A DNA stretch of 64,000 nt, from contig CANNGJ010000014.1 in NCBI GenBank assembly GCA_947504185.1, positions 1 through 64,000 of the forward strand, given 5' to 3'. Source of the stretch: an uncultured Tenacibaculum sp. GTDB taxonomy: Bacteria; Bacteroidota; Bacteroidia; Flavobacteriales; Flavobacteriaceae. Positions 8,867 to 17,165 of the stretch are shown piece after piece (the stretch's first letter is position 1; each line of letters begins with the position of its first letter). The position numbers and the translations under genes were made by a program. The notes under the pieces were generated by a model that made no database searches, was not told the origin of the DNA, and was given only the letters and a program-made list of their open reading frames with translations.

Positions 8867-9337
8867 TTAATTCCTATTCTGATAAATATAGACTTCAGTC
8901 GCACCAAGACCGTATTTTTGATAGGAAGCGTCGTAATATTTTACAGGAAATTTATTTAACAGATATTGCAATTCCGTTTTTAATACGCCTTCTCCTACCC
9001 CATGAATGAACACTAGTTTTTGTATGTTTTTTCGAATACAATATTCCACCTTTCTTTCTGCAGTTTCTATTTGGAGTGAGAGTATATCATAATTATCCAT
9101 TCCTCTAGTCGATTTAACTAATTTTTCAACATGTAAATCCACCTCCATCACCACTTCATTTTTTGCTTTTTTGAAAGAGATTTTCTTTTTCTTTTGTTCT
9201 TGACTTTTCTCTTTTAATAAAGGATTATTAATATCAAGATATTTACTCAACTCACTTTGATCTTCTTTAATTTTTACTAATTCTGATCTAGAAAAACCAT
9301 ATACCATTCCATCAATATCTTTAACAAAAAAAAACAT
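8867..9337 (-). CDS. Smr-domain protein (DUF2027/MutS2-C-like), frame separated from its natural start
   Basis: The intact frame encodes 156 residues. The C-terminal 90 form an Smr domain: MEVDLHVEKL carries the DLH motif and FIHGVGEGVLKTEL the HGxG motif, a nuclease or nucleic-acid-binding fold shared with the MutS2 tail. A Lys-rich linker precedes it. The ATG at 9337 lies inside what should be the middle of the N-terminal DUF2027-type beta domain; the missing first strands are encoded at 9321-9413 in another frame. A run of nine T (9326-9334) joins the frames, and eight T would restore one protein starting MCLEIGNKVAV. Either this is a sequencing or real indel, or expression depends on slippage or internal initiation. 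Cellular role is uncertain. Confidence 0.75.
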   Translation of the reverse strand: MFFFVKDIDGMVYGFSRSELVKIKEDQSELSKYLDINNPLLKEKSQEQKKKKISFKKAKNEVVMEVDLHVEKLVKSTRGMDNYDILSLQIETAERKVEYCIRKNIQKLVFIHGVGEGVLKTELQYLLNKFPVKYYDASYQKYGLGATEVYIYQNRN

Positions 9338-9413
9338 CTTTTTCGATTTTTGTTATGATTCCTCTAATATCTGCATCTAAAACAGCTACTTTATTACCGA
9401 TTTCTAAACACAT
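9321..9413 (-). pseudogene. Displaced N-terminus of the Smr gene (out of frame)
   Basis: An ATG at 9413 opens a 30-codon frame, MCLEIGNKVAVLDADIRGII and onward, that resembles the N-terminal strand pair of flavobacterial DUF2027/Smr proteins. It stops at 9321-9323, just past the T9 run. Removing one T joins it to the downstream frame as KDVFFVKDIDGMVYG. The two parts are best read as one gene spanning 8867-9413. Confidence 0.65.
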
Positions 9414-9453
9414 TCTTAACCTTTATTTAATTAACACTTTGAATGTTAGCGCG

Positions 9454-9461
9454 TATTTTTG
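9454..9461 (+). promoter_or_regulatory. -7 box TATTTTTG upstream of the phosphatase-like gene
   Basis: An exact TAnnTTTG match 23 bases before the ATG at 9485 predicts a start near 9465 and a leader of about 20 bases. Confidence 0.5.
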
Positions 9462-9484
9462 CACTGCAAAAGAACTGTAAATAA

Positions 9485-10117
9485 ATGATAAACACTAAAA
9501 ATATTAATACAAAAACATTCTTTGAAGAAGCAAAAAAGGAAGTCGCTTTAACAACAGAGCGAAAAACCTTACTAGCTAAAATTGCCACCACAATTGTTAC
9601 TGAATATGTAGATAGGGATAAAATTAATCTAAATTTTATTTGCACACATAATTCTCGTAGAAGTCAGTTTGCACAAGTTTGGAGCTTTTTTGCTGTTGAA
9701 TATTTTAGCTTAGCAAATATTTACACCTATTCTGGAGGTACAGAAACTACCTCATTTCACAGAAACACTGTAAAAAGTTTACAGAAAACAGGCTTTGAAT
9801 TTAATGTAGTTGATTTTTCTCATCAAAACCCTCGTTATTTAATTTCTTTTGATGGTACAAAAAAATCAATTTTAGGATTTTCGAAAACTTATGACAATCC
9901 TCAAAACAGTTATCCATATATCGCCATTACCACTTGCGATAATGCTGATGAAAACTGCCCTTTTATTCCAGATGCAATTAAACGTTTTCACCTTCCTTAT
10001 ACAGACCCTAAAAAATCTGATAACACCGATTTAACTCAAGAAACCTATTTAGAAACTAGTAAACAAATTGCTGCAGAAATTTATTTTATTTTCGAACTTG
10101 TAAAAAACAATATTTAA
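9485..10117 (+). CDS. Low-molecular-weight phosphatase / thioredoxin-type arsenate-reductase-like protein
   Basis: A 210-residue cytoplasmic protein. The phosphate-binding P-loop CTHNSRRS (C-X5-R-S) lies at about residues 53-60 and the general-acid aspartate probably in LPYTDPK near residue 178, as in low-molecular-weight tyrosine phosphatases and ArsC-type arsenate reductases. It is longer than typical ArsC (about 130 residues). An extra CDNADENCPF segment follows the middle region, whose cysteines could serve redox relay or metal binding. It stands alone, with no ars genes beside it, so protein-tyrosine phosphatase and arsenate reductase are both possible. The gene converges with the PPK2 pair, with 3 bases between the stops. 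Confidence 0.75.
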   Translation: MINTKNINTKTFFEEAKKEVALTTERKTLLAKIATTIVTEYVDRDKINLNFICTHNSRRSQFAQVWSFFAVEYFSLANIYTYSGGTETTSFHRNTVKSLQKTGFEFNVVDFSHQNPRYLISFDGTKKSILGFSKTYDNPQNSYPYIAITTCDNADENCPFIPDAIKRFHLPYTDPKKSDNTDLTQETYLETSKQIAAEIYFIFELVKNNI

Positions 10118-10120
10118 AAA

Positions 10121-10900
10121 TTATACTTCTGTACTCTTATCGTACGGTATACTCTTTAAAATATGGTTTATCACATTTACACGCGCAATGGTTTTTCTAT
10201 TCGCACGAATAACTTTCCATGGTGATTTTTTAGTATTCGTTTTAGAAAACATTGCTCTTTTATACTTCGTATAATCATCCCAAAGCTCTTGCGCTTTTTC
10301 ATCAACAGGTGTCATTTTCCATTGCTTTAACGGATCGTTTTTTATATCATTAAATCGCTTTGCTTGCTCTTTTTTATTGATAGACATATAAATTTTCACC
10401 AATCGAATTCCAGATTCCATAATCATACGCTCAAAATCATTAACTTGATTCATAAACACTTGATATTCTTCTTCAGAACAAAACCCATTAACAGGTTCAA
10501 CTACTGCGCGATTATACCAGCTACGATCGAAAAAAACCATTTCTCCTGCCTTCGGAAACTGCTCTACATAACGTTGAAAATACCACTGGGTTCTTTCATC
10601 TTCATTTGGTTTTGGCAAAGCTATAATTCGCATATGACGTGGATTAATTCGCTCGGTAATTCTACGAATAGCCCCACCTTTACCAGCAGCATCTCTTCCT
10701 TCAAAAATCACAATAATTCTCTCGTCTTTTTGAATCGCCCAAGTTTGCATTCGGATTAGCTCTACCTGTAATTTTTTTAATTTACGTTCGTAATCAACAT
10801 AGCGAATCGCTCTTTCTATATTAAAAGTTTTAGACAAAAGTGCCTTTAACCCCCTTGTTGAGCTTAATTTATTTACATCTCTTTGAGTTAACTTTTCCAT
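10121..10900 (-). CDS. ppk2: Polyphosphate kinase 2 (PPK2), class I-like, second of tandem pair
   Basis: 259 residues. PPK2 enzymes use polyphosphate to phosphorylate nucleotides, usually GDP or ADP to the triphosphate in class I, or run the reverse reaction. Walker A is GRDAAGKG at about 68-75. The second motif, VFFDRSWYNRAVVEPV, is the family's Walker B/lid region, and FSKTNTKKSPW lies in the C-terminal part. It is paralogous to the gene 2 bases upstream and surely co-transcribed with it. The duplicated enzymes may differ in nucleotide preference or direction, which the sequence alone does not settle. Confidence 0.93.
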   Translation of the reverse strand: MEKLTQRDVNKLSSTRGLKALLSKTFNIERAIRYVDYERKLKKLQVELIRMQTWAIQKDERIIVIFEGRDAAGKGGAIRRITERINPRHMRIIALPKPNEDERTQWYFQRYVEQFPKAGEMVFFDRSWYNRAVVEPVNGFCSEEEYQVFMNQVNDFERMIMESGIRLVKIYMSINKKEQAKRFNDIKNDPLKQWKMTPVDEKAQELWDDYTKYKRAMFSKTNTKKSPWKVIRANRKTIARVNVINHILKSIPYDKSTEV

Positions 10901-10902
10901 AA

Positions 10903-11763
10903 TTAATCTAGCTGTTTTAAAGAGCGATAATAGCGCATTACAATGTTTGGATCTGGATTTAACACCATTTGAGACTCTTCTTTTCCTTCATAATTAAACT
11001 GAGATAACACATGACGCATACACTCCACTCTTGCTTTCTTTTTATCGTTTGTTTTTACAACAATCCACGGACTATAAGTGGTATGTGTTTTACTAAACAT
11101 TTCATCTTTATAAAAGGTATATTTATCCCAAAGCTCCTGCCCTTTTTTATCTACTGGACTAAACTTCCATCGCTTTAAAGGGTTATCGTTCCTAGCATCA
11201 AAACGACGTAATTGCTCTTCTTTTGAAATTGATAACCAAAATTTAATAATTGTTACACCGTCTTCGTACAACATATGTTCAAATTCTGGAACCTGTACTA
11301 AAAAAGTTTTATACTGTTCTTTAGTACAAAAGTCCATAACTGGCTCTACTACTGCTCGATTATACCAACTACGATCGAAAAAAACAATCTCTCCTGGATT
11401 TGGTAATTCTTTTATATATCGTTGAAAATACCACTGTCCTTTTTCTACTACTGTAGGCTTATTTAAAGCTACCAAACGCATAGAACGAGGATTTAAGTGC
11501 TCCATAAAACGACGAATACTCCCGCCTTTACCAGCGGCATCTCTCCCTTCAAAAATCACAGCGACTCTCCTATTAGTTTTTGCAACCCATTGCTGTAATT
11601 TCACTAATTCAATCTGCAATTTTTTTAGCTCACTTTCATAATTCAGTTTTACTTCAACTTTTTCAATTGAAATATTTTTCTCTTTAATAATTGCTAATAA
11701 TTCTTCATTTGTTGATACACTTTCAAAATCAGCTATTGTAAGTTTCTTCTTTTTTTCTATCAT
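10903..11763 (-). CDS. ppk2: Polyphosphate kinase 2 (PPK2), class I-like, first of tandem pair
   Basis: 286 residues with the same PPK2 core as its neighbour: Walker A GRDAAGKG at about 73-80, VFFDRSWYNRAVVEPV, and FSKTHTTYSPW. It has a distinct Lys-rich N-terminus and a longer C-terminal tail ending in RYYRSLKQLD. The family interconverts polyphosphate and nucleoside di- or triphosphates in the cytoplasm. It begins the two-gene unit and is divergent from the LpxR-like gene, with 67 bases between the starts. No PPK1 or exopolyphosphatase gene is nearby. Confidence 0.93.
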   Translation of the reverse strand: MIEKKKKLTIADFESVSTNEELLAIIKEKNISIEKVEVKLNYESELKKLQIELVKLQQWVAKTNRRVAVIFEGRDAAGKGGSIRRFMEHLNPRSMRLVALNKPTVVEKGQWYFQRYIKELPNPGEIVFFDRSWYNRAVVEPVMDFCTKEQYKTFLVQVPEFEHMLYEDGVTIIKFWLSISKEEQLRRFDARNDNPLKRWKFSPVDKKGQELWDKYTFYKDEMFSKTHTTYSPWIVVKTNDKKKARVECMRHVLSQFNYEGKEESQMVLNPDPNIVMRYYRSLKQLD

Positions 11764-11830
11764 AAAAAAGTGCTATAATTATCAAAATTTTAACTCTGTC
11801 TTTTGCTAAAATAAGACGATATTAGCAGCT

Positions 11831-12775
11831 ATGAAAAAAATTACCTTATTTTTATTTAGCCTTTTCTCTATCAGCATGTTTTCCCAAAGAAAGTATGCTA
11901 AAGAATTTAGCTTTCTAAACGATAATGACCTATACATTTCAGCCTACCAGGATAGATACTATACAAATGGAATGTTTTTTACATATCGCTATTTAAGTAA
12001 CCTAGAAAATCAAAATTTAGAAAAGAAAGTTTATGAAATTCAATTAGGGCATCACATGTATACACCATTTAAAGCTACTGTTGAACTACATGGTGATCAC
12101 GATCGTCCTTTTGCAGGACATTTATATGGAAGTTTTGGTATTAACCGTTTTTATAAGAACGAATCTATTTTAAAAACCTCTTTACAAGTTGGAATAATAG
12201 GTCCATCTGCCTTAGGATGGGAACTTCAAGATTTAATTCATGACATTTATGGATTTAAAAAAGCTATTGGGTGGAAATATCAAATATCGGAAGCCTTAGC
12301 TTTAAACCTAGATGCTAGTTACATAAAGAGTCTAGCCAAAACCAATTCATTAGACATCAATTGGGTTAACAATGTTAAATTAGGAACAGTGTTTACCGAT
12401 TTGTCAACAGGAGTTTATGGAAGAATCGGGCTAAAACCATTGCAAAACATTATAAATTCTATTGCTTTTAATGGGAATTTAAACAATAGCTCAACAAGTT
12501 TTAATAATGAAATTGAATCGTTTATATACATAAAACCCATGCTTAGTTATGTTATATATGACGCAACAATTCAAGGGAGTTTTTTAAATGAAAATAGCCC
12601 TATTACTTTTGAAGTACAGCCTTTTAAATTCACTACCGAAATAGGCATTCGGTTTACTGCAAACAGATTTAATTTCGGGTATGCGGTAAATTACCACACT
12701 AAAAAACTAAAAAGTGAACGTGTACCAAAAGGAAATTTTTACGGCACAATTCAATTAAACTACCAGTTCAATTAG
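11831..12775 (+). CDS. Outer-membrane lipid A deacylase, LpxR-like (DUF2219)
   Basis: 314 residues with a signal peptide (ITLFLFSLFSISMF, cleavage near FSQ). The mature N-terminus FSFLNDNDLYI and the later YYTNGMFFTYRY match the LpxR/DUF2219 family, in which Asn-Asp near the N-terminus and a Thr in YTNG belong to the active site. IGPSALGWELQDLIHDIYG contains the His/Glu region. Alternating aromatic strands to the C-terminal QLNYQFN fit a 12-strand outer-membrane barrel. LpxR removes the 3'-acyloxyacyl chain from lipid A in Salmonella. Here the deacylase activity is inferred from family; the barrel assignment is firmer. Confidence 0.75.
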   Translation: MKKITLFLFSLFSISMFSQRKYAKEFSFLNDNDLYISAYQDRYYTNGMFFTYRYLSNLENQNLEKKVYEIQLGHHMYTPFKATVELHGDHDRPFAGHLYGSFGINRFYKNESILKTSLQVGIIGPSALGWELQDLIHDIYGFKKAIGWKYQISEALALNLDASYIKSLAKTNSLDINWVNNVKLGTVFTDLSTGVYGRIGLKPLQNIINSIAFNGNLNNSSTSFNNEIESFIYIKPMLSYVIYDATIQGSFLNENSPITFEVQPFKFTTEIGIRFTANRFNFGYAVNYHTKKLKSERVPKGNFYGTIQLNYQFN

Positions 12776-12823
12776 TCTTTTTTAATTGATAAAAAAATTA
12801 TTTTTAAAATCATCAAATTAAGA

Positions 12824-12831
12824 TATATTTG
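12824..12831 (+). promoter_or_regulatory. -7 box TATATTTG of dnaN
   Basis: An exact TAnnTTTG match. The predicted start near 12835 leaves a 24-base leader before the dnaN ATG at 12859. Confidence 0.55.
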
Positions 12832-12858
12832 TAAATCTAATAATAGAAACTATACTAA

Positions 12859-13977
12859 ATGAAATTTATCGTATCTAGCTCTCAATTATTAAAACAATTA
12901 CAAGTTTTAGGAGGGGTTATTAATAGCAATAACACATTACCAATTTTAGACAATTTTTTGTTTGAGTTAGCAAACAACGAACTTAAAATTTCTTCATCAG
13001 ATCTTGAAACTACCATGTCATCGGTTGTTGAAGTTGAAAGCACAGATACTGGATCAATAGCAATTAATGCGCGTTTATTATTAGACACTTTAAAAACGTT
13101 TCCGGAGCAACCTTTAACGTTTAAAGCTGAAAGCGAAAGCACTATTGAAATTATTTCTGAACAAGGAAAATATGATATGGCTTATTTTAGTGGAGAAGAA
13201 TTCCCTAAAGCTGTTGAATTACCATCGCCTAGTAGTACTGAAATACCATCACATATTTTAGCAACAGCAATTTCTAAAACAATTTTTGCTGCTGGAAATG
13301 ATGATTTAAGACCAGTAATGAGTGGTGTATTCTTTCAGTTCAACTCAAAAGAATTAACTTTTGTTGCTACTGACGCTCATAAATTAGTAAAATATACACG
13401 TACTGATGTTACAGCTGATAAATCAGCTGAGTTTATCATGCCTAAGAAACCTTTAAATTTATTAAAAGGAATTTTAGGAGGATCAGAAAATAACGTAACT
13501 ATAGAGTACAATGACACTAACGCTAAATTCACTTTTGACAATGTAGTTTTAGTATGTCGTTTAATTGATGGAAAATATCCAAATTACGAAGCAGTAATCC
13601 CAAAAGAGAATCCTAACAAATTAACTGTTGATAGAGCTTCATTTTTAAACTCTGTTCGTCGTGTTTCTATTTTCTCAAGTAAAACTACACACCAGATTCG
13701 TTTAAAAATGGCGGGTACTGAATTAAACATTTCTGCAGAAGATTTAGACTACTCTAACAAAGCTGATGAACGCCTGCACTGCGATTACCAAGGGGATGAC
13801 ATGCAAATAGGTTTTAACTCTCGTTTTTTAAGTGAAATGTTAAACAACCTAAACTCTAACGATGTTTTAATAGAAATGAGCTTACCAAACAGAGCTGGAA
13901 TCTTAACTCCTATCGATGGAACTGACGAAGGTGAACAGGTAACTATGCTTGTAATGCCAGTAATGTTAAACGGATAG
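12859..13977 (+). CDS. dnaN: DNA polymerase III beta sliding clamp
   Basis: 372 residues, the normal length for DnaN. The N-terminus MKFIVSSSQLLKQLQ, then GVINSNNTLPILDNF in domain I and DLETTM, are family hallmarks. Domain II has DDLRPVMSGVFF and FVATDAHKL, and the protein ends in the clamp's conserved tail LVMPVML. It forms the ring dimer that tethers polymerase III to DNA and is cytoplasmic and essential. It is monocistronic here: own promoter, strong terminator 25 bases after the stop, no dnaA or recF alongside. parAB follow after that terminator. Confidence 0.98.
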   Translation: MKFIVSSSQLLKQLQVLGGVINSNNTLPILDNFLFELANNELKISSSDLETTMSSVVEVESTDTGSIAINARLLLDTLKTFPEQPLTFKAESESTIEIISEQGKYDMAYFSGEEFPKAVELPSPSSTEIPSHILATAISKTIFAAGNDDLRPVMSGVFFQFNSKELTFVATDAHKLVKYTRTDVTADKSAEFIMPKKPLNLLKGILGGSENNVTIEYNDTNAKFTFDNVVLVCRLIDGKYPNYEAVIPKENPNKLTVDRASFLNSVRRVSIFSSKTTHQIRLKMAGTELNISAEDLDYSNKADERLHCDYQGDDMQIGFNSRFLSEMLNNLNSNDVLIEMSLPNRAGILTPIDGTDEGEQVTMLVMPVMLNG

Positions 13978-14002
13978 AAAATATATTATCAAATTATATA
14001 TG

Positions 14003-14040
14003 AAAAAGCTTCAGAATCAACTCTGAGGCTTTTTCTTTTC
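14003..14040 (+). terminator. Rho-independent terminator after dnaN
   Basis: A 13-bp stem (AAAAAGCTTCAGA with TCTGAGGCTTTTT, one G-T pair) with a 6-base loop, followed by TTTTC. It is the cleanest hairpin in this part of the window. Confidence 0.85.
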
Positions 14041-14144
14041 CTTAAAACCAAATTAACTTTTAACTTTACCTTATTGTTAACATCTTTCCCTTTTAAAAGT
14101 GATAAATAATTGTAAATTTACCTCTTTCAAACTTTTTATAAGAA

Positions 14145-14909
14145 ATGGGTAAAATTATTGCAATTGCAAATCAAAAAGGTGGAGTTGGTAAAACAACCAC
14201 TACAGTTAATTTAGCTGCGTCATTAGGTGTTTTAGAAAAAAAAGTATTATTAATTGACGCCGATCCACAAGCAAATGCAACTTCTGGTTTAGGTTTAGAT
14301 GTTGAAAGTATAGAATTTGGGACTTATCAAGTTTTAGAACATACCATATCAGCAAAAGAAACAATTCTTAAAACAGAATCTCCCAATGTAGATTTAATCC
14401 CTGCTCATATCGATTTAGTTGCTATTGAAATAGAACTAGTAGATAAACAAGAAAGAGAATATATGCTCAAAAAATCTTTAGCTGAAATTAAAGATGATTA
14501 CGATTATATTTTAATCGACTGTGCTCCTTCTCTAGGTTTAATCACCTTAAATTCTTTAGTAGCTGCCGATTCTGTTATAATTCCAATTCAATGTGAGTAT
14601 TTTGCTTTAGAAGGTTTAGGAAAATTATTAAACACGATTAAAAGTGTTCAAAAAATTCATAATCCAGATTTAGATATCGAAGGCTTATTACTAACCATGT
14701 TCGATTCTCGTTTACGTTTATCTAACCAAGTAGTTGAAGAAGTACGTAAGCACTTTAGTTCAATGGTATTTGACACAATTGTACATCGAAATATTCGTTT
14801 AAGTGAAGCCCCTAGTTATGGTGAAAGTATAATTTCATACGATGCTACGAGTAAAGGAGCGGTAAATTACTTAAATTTGGCAAACGAAGTCTTAACTAAA
14901 AACGCATAA
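14145..14909 (+). CDS. parA: Chromosome partitioning ATPase ParA (Soj)
   Basis: 254 residues. The deviant Walker A motif KGGVGKTT lies at residues 11-18, with LLIDADPQANATSGLG (switch I) and YILIDCAPSLG (Walker B) in place. The protein binds DNA non-specifically as an ATP-bound dimer and works with ParB on parS sites to separate origins and place the replication machinery. It lacks the N-terminal HTH of plasmid ParA proteins, so it is the chromosomal type. It starts the parA-parB-DUF5683-dapB run, with 9 bases before parB. A weak -7-like TAAATTTA lies about 25 bases before the ATG. Confidence 0.97.
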   Translation: MGKIIAIANQKGGVGKTTTTVNLAASLGVLEKKVLLIDADPQANATSGLGLDVESIEFGTYQVLEHTISAKETILKTESPNVDLIPAHIDLVAIEIELVDKQEREYMLKKSLAEIKDDYDYILIDCAPSLGLITLNSLVAADSVIIPIQCEYFALEGLGKLLNTIKSVQKIHNPDLDIEGLLLTMFDSRLRLSNQVVEEVRKHFSSMVFDTIVHRNIRLSEAPSYGESIISYDATSKGAVNYLNLANEVLTKNA

Positions 14910-14918
14910 TTACTGTAA

Positions 14919-15806
14919 ATGGCAAAAGCAACCAAAAAACAAGCTTTAGGTAGAGGTTTATCAGCCTTATTAAAAGAAACTGCAGAAGTAAATTCAGCAG
15001 AAGATAAAAATGCTGATAAATTAGTAGGAAATATTATTGAAATTGAACTAGATTCAATCGAGGTAAACCCATATCAACCTAGAACCTATTTTGATGAAGA
15101 AGCCTTACGTGAATTAGCAAGTTCTATTAGAGAGTTAGGTGTTATTCAACCAATAACCGTTCGTAAATTATCTAACAATAATTTTCAATTAGTATCTGGT
15201 GAGCGTCGTTTTAGAGCTTCTAAATTAATTGGAAACAAAACAGTTCCGGCATATATTCGTTTAGCTAACGATCAAGAAATGCTAGAAATGGCTATTGTTG
15301 AAAATATTCAACGTAAAGATCTTGACCCTATCGAAGTAGCACTTTCTTACCAACGTTTAATTGATGAAATTAATCTTACTCAAGAAGAAATGAGTGTTCG
15401 TGTTGGTAAAAAAAGATCAACAATCACAAACTATTTACGTCTTTTAAAGTTAGACCCTATCATTCAAACAGGAATGAGAGACGGATTTATATCTATGGGG
15501 CATGGTCGTGCGTTAATTAGTGTTGATAGTAATTCTGATCAATTAAATATTTACGAAAAAATAGTTCGTGATAAACTATCTGTTCGTCAAACTGAAGAAT
15601 TAGTTAAAGATTTAAAAGGTGGCACTATCACTAAAGCTGCTAAAAAGAAATCATTACCTAGCTTTGTTTCTGAAGGTGTAAAAGATATTAGCAATTATTT
15701 TGGTCATAAAATTGATGTTAGTGTTAACAATAAAGGAAAAGGAAAAATTTCAATTCCATTTCATTCAGAAGAAGACTTTAACCGTATTAAAAACTTATTA
15801 AAGTAA
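14919..15806 (+). CDS. parB: Chromosome partitioning protein ParB (Spo0J)
   Basis: 295 residues. The CTP-binding ParB/Srx domain includes NPYQPRTYFDEEAL and GERRFRASKL. The central HTH contains EEMSVRVGKKRSTITNYLRLL, split by the turn, and the C-terminal dimerisation segment ends in RIKNLLK. The N-terminus ALGRGLSALL is the conserved ParA-contacting motif. ParB loads on parS, slides as a CTP clamp and stimulates ParA. No parS-like palindrome was noticed inside the gene by eye. It follows parA by 9 bases and is followed at once by the DUF5683 gene. Confidence 0.97.
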   Translation: MAKATKKQALGRGLSALLKETAEVNSAEDKNADKLVGNIIEIELDSIEVNPYQPRTYFDEEALRELASSIRELGVIQPITVRKLSNNNFQLVSGERRFRASKLIGNKTVPAYIRLANDQEMLEMAIVENIQRKDLDPIEVALSYQRLIDEINLTQEEMSVRVGKKRSTITNYLRLLKLDPIIQTGMRDGFISMGHGRALISVDSNSDQLNIYEKIVRDKLSVRQTEELVKDLKGGTITKAAKKKSLPSFVSEGVKDISNYFGHKIDVSVNNKGKGKISIPFHSEEDFNRIKNLLK

Positions 15807-16385
15807 GTGAATACTCGCCTTATCATATTTGTTTTCTGTAGTTTTCTTTTTTGTCAAACTTCCTTTGCTCAAAAAGATTCGACAGCAATTAGAGCCAAAC
15901 AATTAAAGTTTGGAGCAGACAAATACAATCCGCTTTCTCCATCGAAAGCAGCGTTTTATTCTGCTATTTTTCCTGGAGGAGGGCAGATTTACAACAAAAA
16001 ATACTGGAAAGCCCCAATCGTTTGGGCTGCCATAGGTACAAGTGTATATTTTTACGTTGATAATAGTAACGAATACGATCGTTACAGAACCGCTTTTAAA
16101 CTTCGATCACAAGGATTAAAAGATGAATTTACCGATGAAAACGGAAATACTCTAATTTCAACAGCAGGATTAGAAAGCGCGCAAAAAACATTACGTAAGA
16201 ACAGAGATCTATCACTTTTAACAGGTGTTTTACTATATGTTTTACAAATCGTAGAAGCAAGTGTAAACGCACATTTATTGCAATTTGACACGGATGATAG
16301 CTTATCTATAAATCCGATGATAAAAACAGACCCACTGTTAGTTGAAGCTCCTAAATTAGGATTAACACTAAAATATTCTTTTTAA
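15807..16385 (+). CDS. DUF5683 membrane-associated protein, GTG start
   Basis: 192 residues with a signal peptide (LIIFVFCSFLFCQTSFAQ). The DUF5683 core includes PSKAAFYSAIFPGGGQIYNK and KYWKAPIVWAAIG, with Pro-Gly-Gly-Gly as the family mark and one or two hydrophobic segments that could be membrane helices. The frame begins with GTG directly after the parB stop, which favours translational coupling. In Bacteroidota this gene commonly sits between parB and dapB. Its function is not known; proximity to parAB may be positional rather than functional. Confidence 0.85.
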   Translation: MNTRLIIFVFCSFLFCQTSFAQKDSTAIRAKQLKFGADKYNPLSPSKAAFYSAIFPGGGQIYNKKYWKAPIVWAAIGTSVYFYVDNSNEYDRYRTAFKLRSQGLKDEFTDENGNTLISTAGLESAQKTLRKNRDLSLLTGVLLYVLQIVEASVNAHLLQFDTDDSLSINPMIKTDPLLVEAPKLGLTLKYSF

Positions 16386-16386
16386 A

Positions 16387-17088
16387 ATGAAAATTGCCTT
16401 ACTTGGTTATGGTAGAATGGGTAAAGAAATTGAAAAAATTGCTTTACAAAGAGGACATGAAATTGCTATTAAGACCTCAGGAAAAGAAGAATATGATATC
16501 ACAAAAGCTGATATCGCTATAGATTTTAGTATTCCAATTTCTGCTTACAAAAACATTAGTAACTGTATAAACAATAATGTTCCTGTTATTTCAGGTACCA
16601 CTGGTTGGTTAGACAAATACAATGATATTGTTGAATTATGCAACAAAGAAAAAGGAGCTTTTATTTATGCCTCTAACTTTAGTTTAGGAGTAAATGTTTT
16701 TTTTGAATTAAATAATCAACTAGCTAAAATGATGGGTACTTTACATCAATACGATGTTTCAATTGAAGAAATTCATCATACAAAAAAACTAGATGCTCCA
16801 AGTGGAACAGCAATTACGTTAGCTGAAGGAATTATTGAAAACACTAATAAAAATAATTGGGAATTAGATTCTAAGTCAAATACAGATTCTGTAGCTATTT
16901 CAGCTATTAGAACTCTAAATGTTCCAGGAACACATACTGTTACTTATGCTTCAGAAATTGATTCCATAGATATAAAGCATACCGCTCATAACAGACAGGG
17001 TTTTGCTTTAGGCGCTGTTATTGCAGCTGAATGGTTAGTTAATAAAACTGGTGTTTACACTATGAGAGATGTGTTAAACTTAGGTTAA
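16387..17088 (+). CDS. dapB: 4-hydroxy-tetrahydrodipicolinate reductase
   Basis: 233 residues, within the short Bacteroidota form (the E. coli enzyme has about 273). The N-terminal Rossmann motif GYGRMGKEI binds NAD(P)H. The catalytic segment IEEIHHTKKLDAPSGTA carries the His-His pair, the catalytic lysine and the substrate-binding PSGTA loop. It reduces hydroxytetrahydrodipicolinate in lysine and diaminopimelate synthesis, so it also feeds peptidoglycan. It starts one base after the DUF5683 stop. lepB follows after 77 bases that contain the palindrome TTCCTAATATAGGAA (17135-17149), so lepB may have its own control. Confidence 0.97.
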   Translation: MKIALLGYGRMGKEIEKIALQRGHEIAIKTSGKEEYDITKADIAIDFSIPISAYKNISNCINNNVPVISGTTGWLDKYNDIVELCNKEKGAFIYASNFSLGVNVFFELNNQLAKMMGTLHQYDVSIEEIHHTKKLDAPSGTAITLAEGIIENTNKNNWELDSKSNTDSVAISAIRTLNVPGTHTVTYASEIDSIDIKHTAHNRQGFALGAVIAAEWLVNKTGVYTMRDVLNLG

Positions 17089-17165
17089 TAACGTAACAAT
17101 TCTTAAAAATTAATACAAATAATATTGAATTTCATTCCTAATATAGGAAACAAAATATACACATT

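Noticed and set aside
10364..10759. A 131-codon plus-strand frame
   Set aside because: It is antisense to a well-supported PPK2 gene and has no family features.
14145..15806. Plasmid-type partition locus
   Set aside because: ParA lacks the plasmid-type N-terminal HTH and the pair sits with dapB, lepB and other core genes in a chromosomal order.
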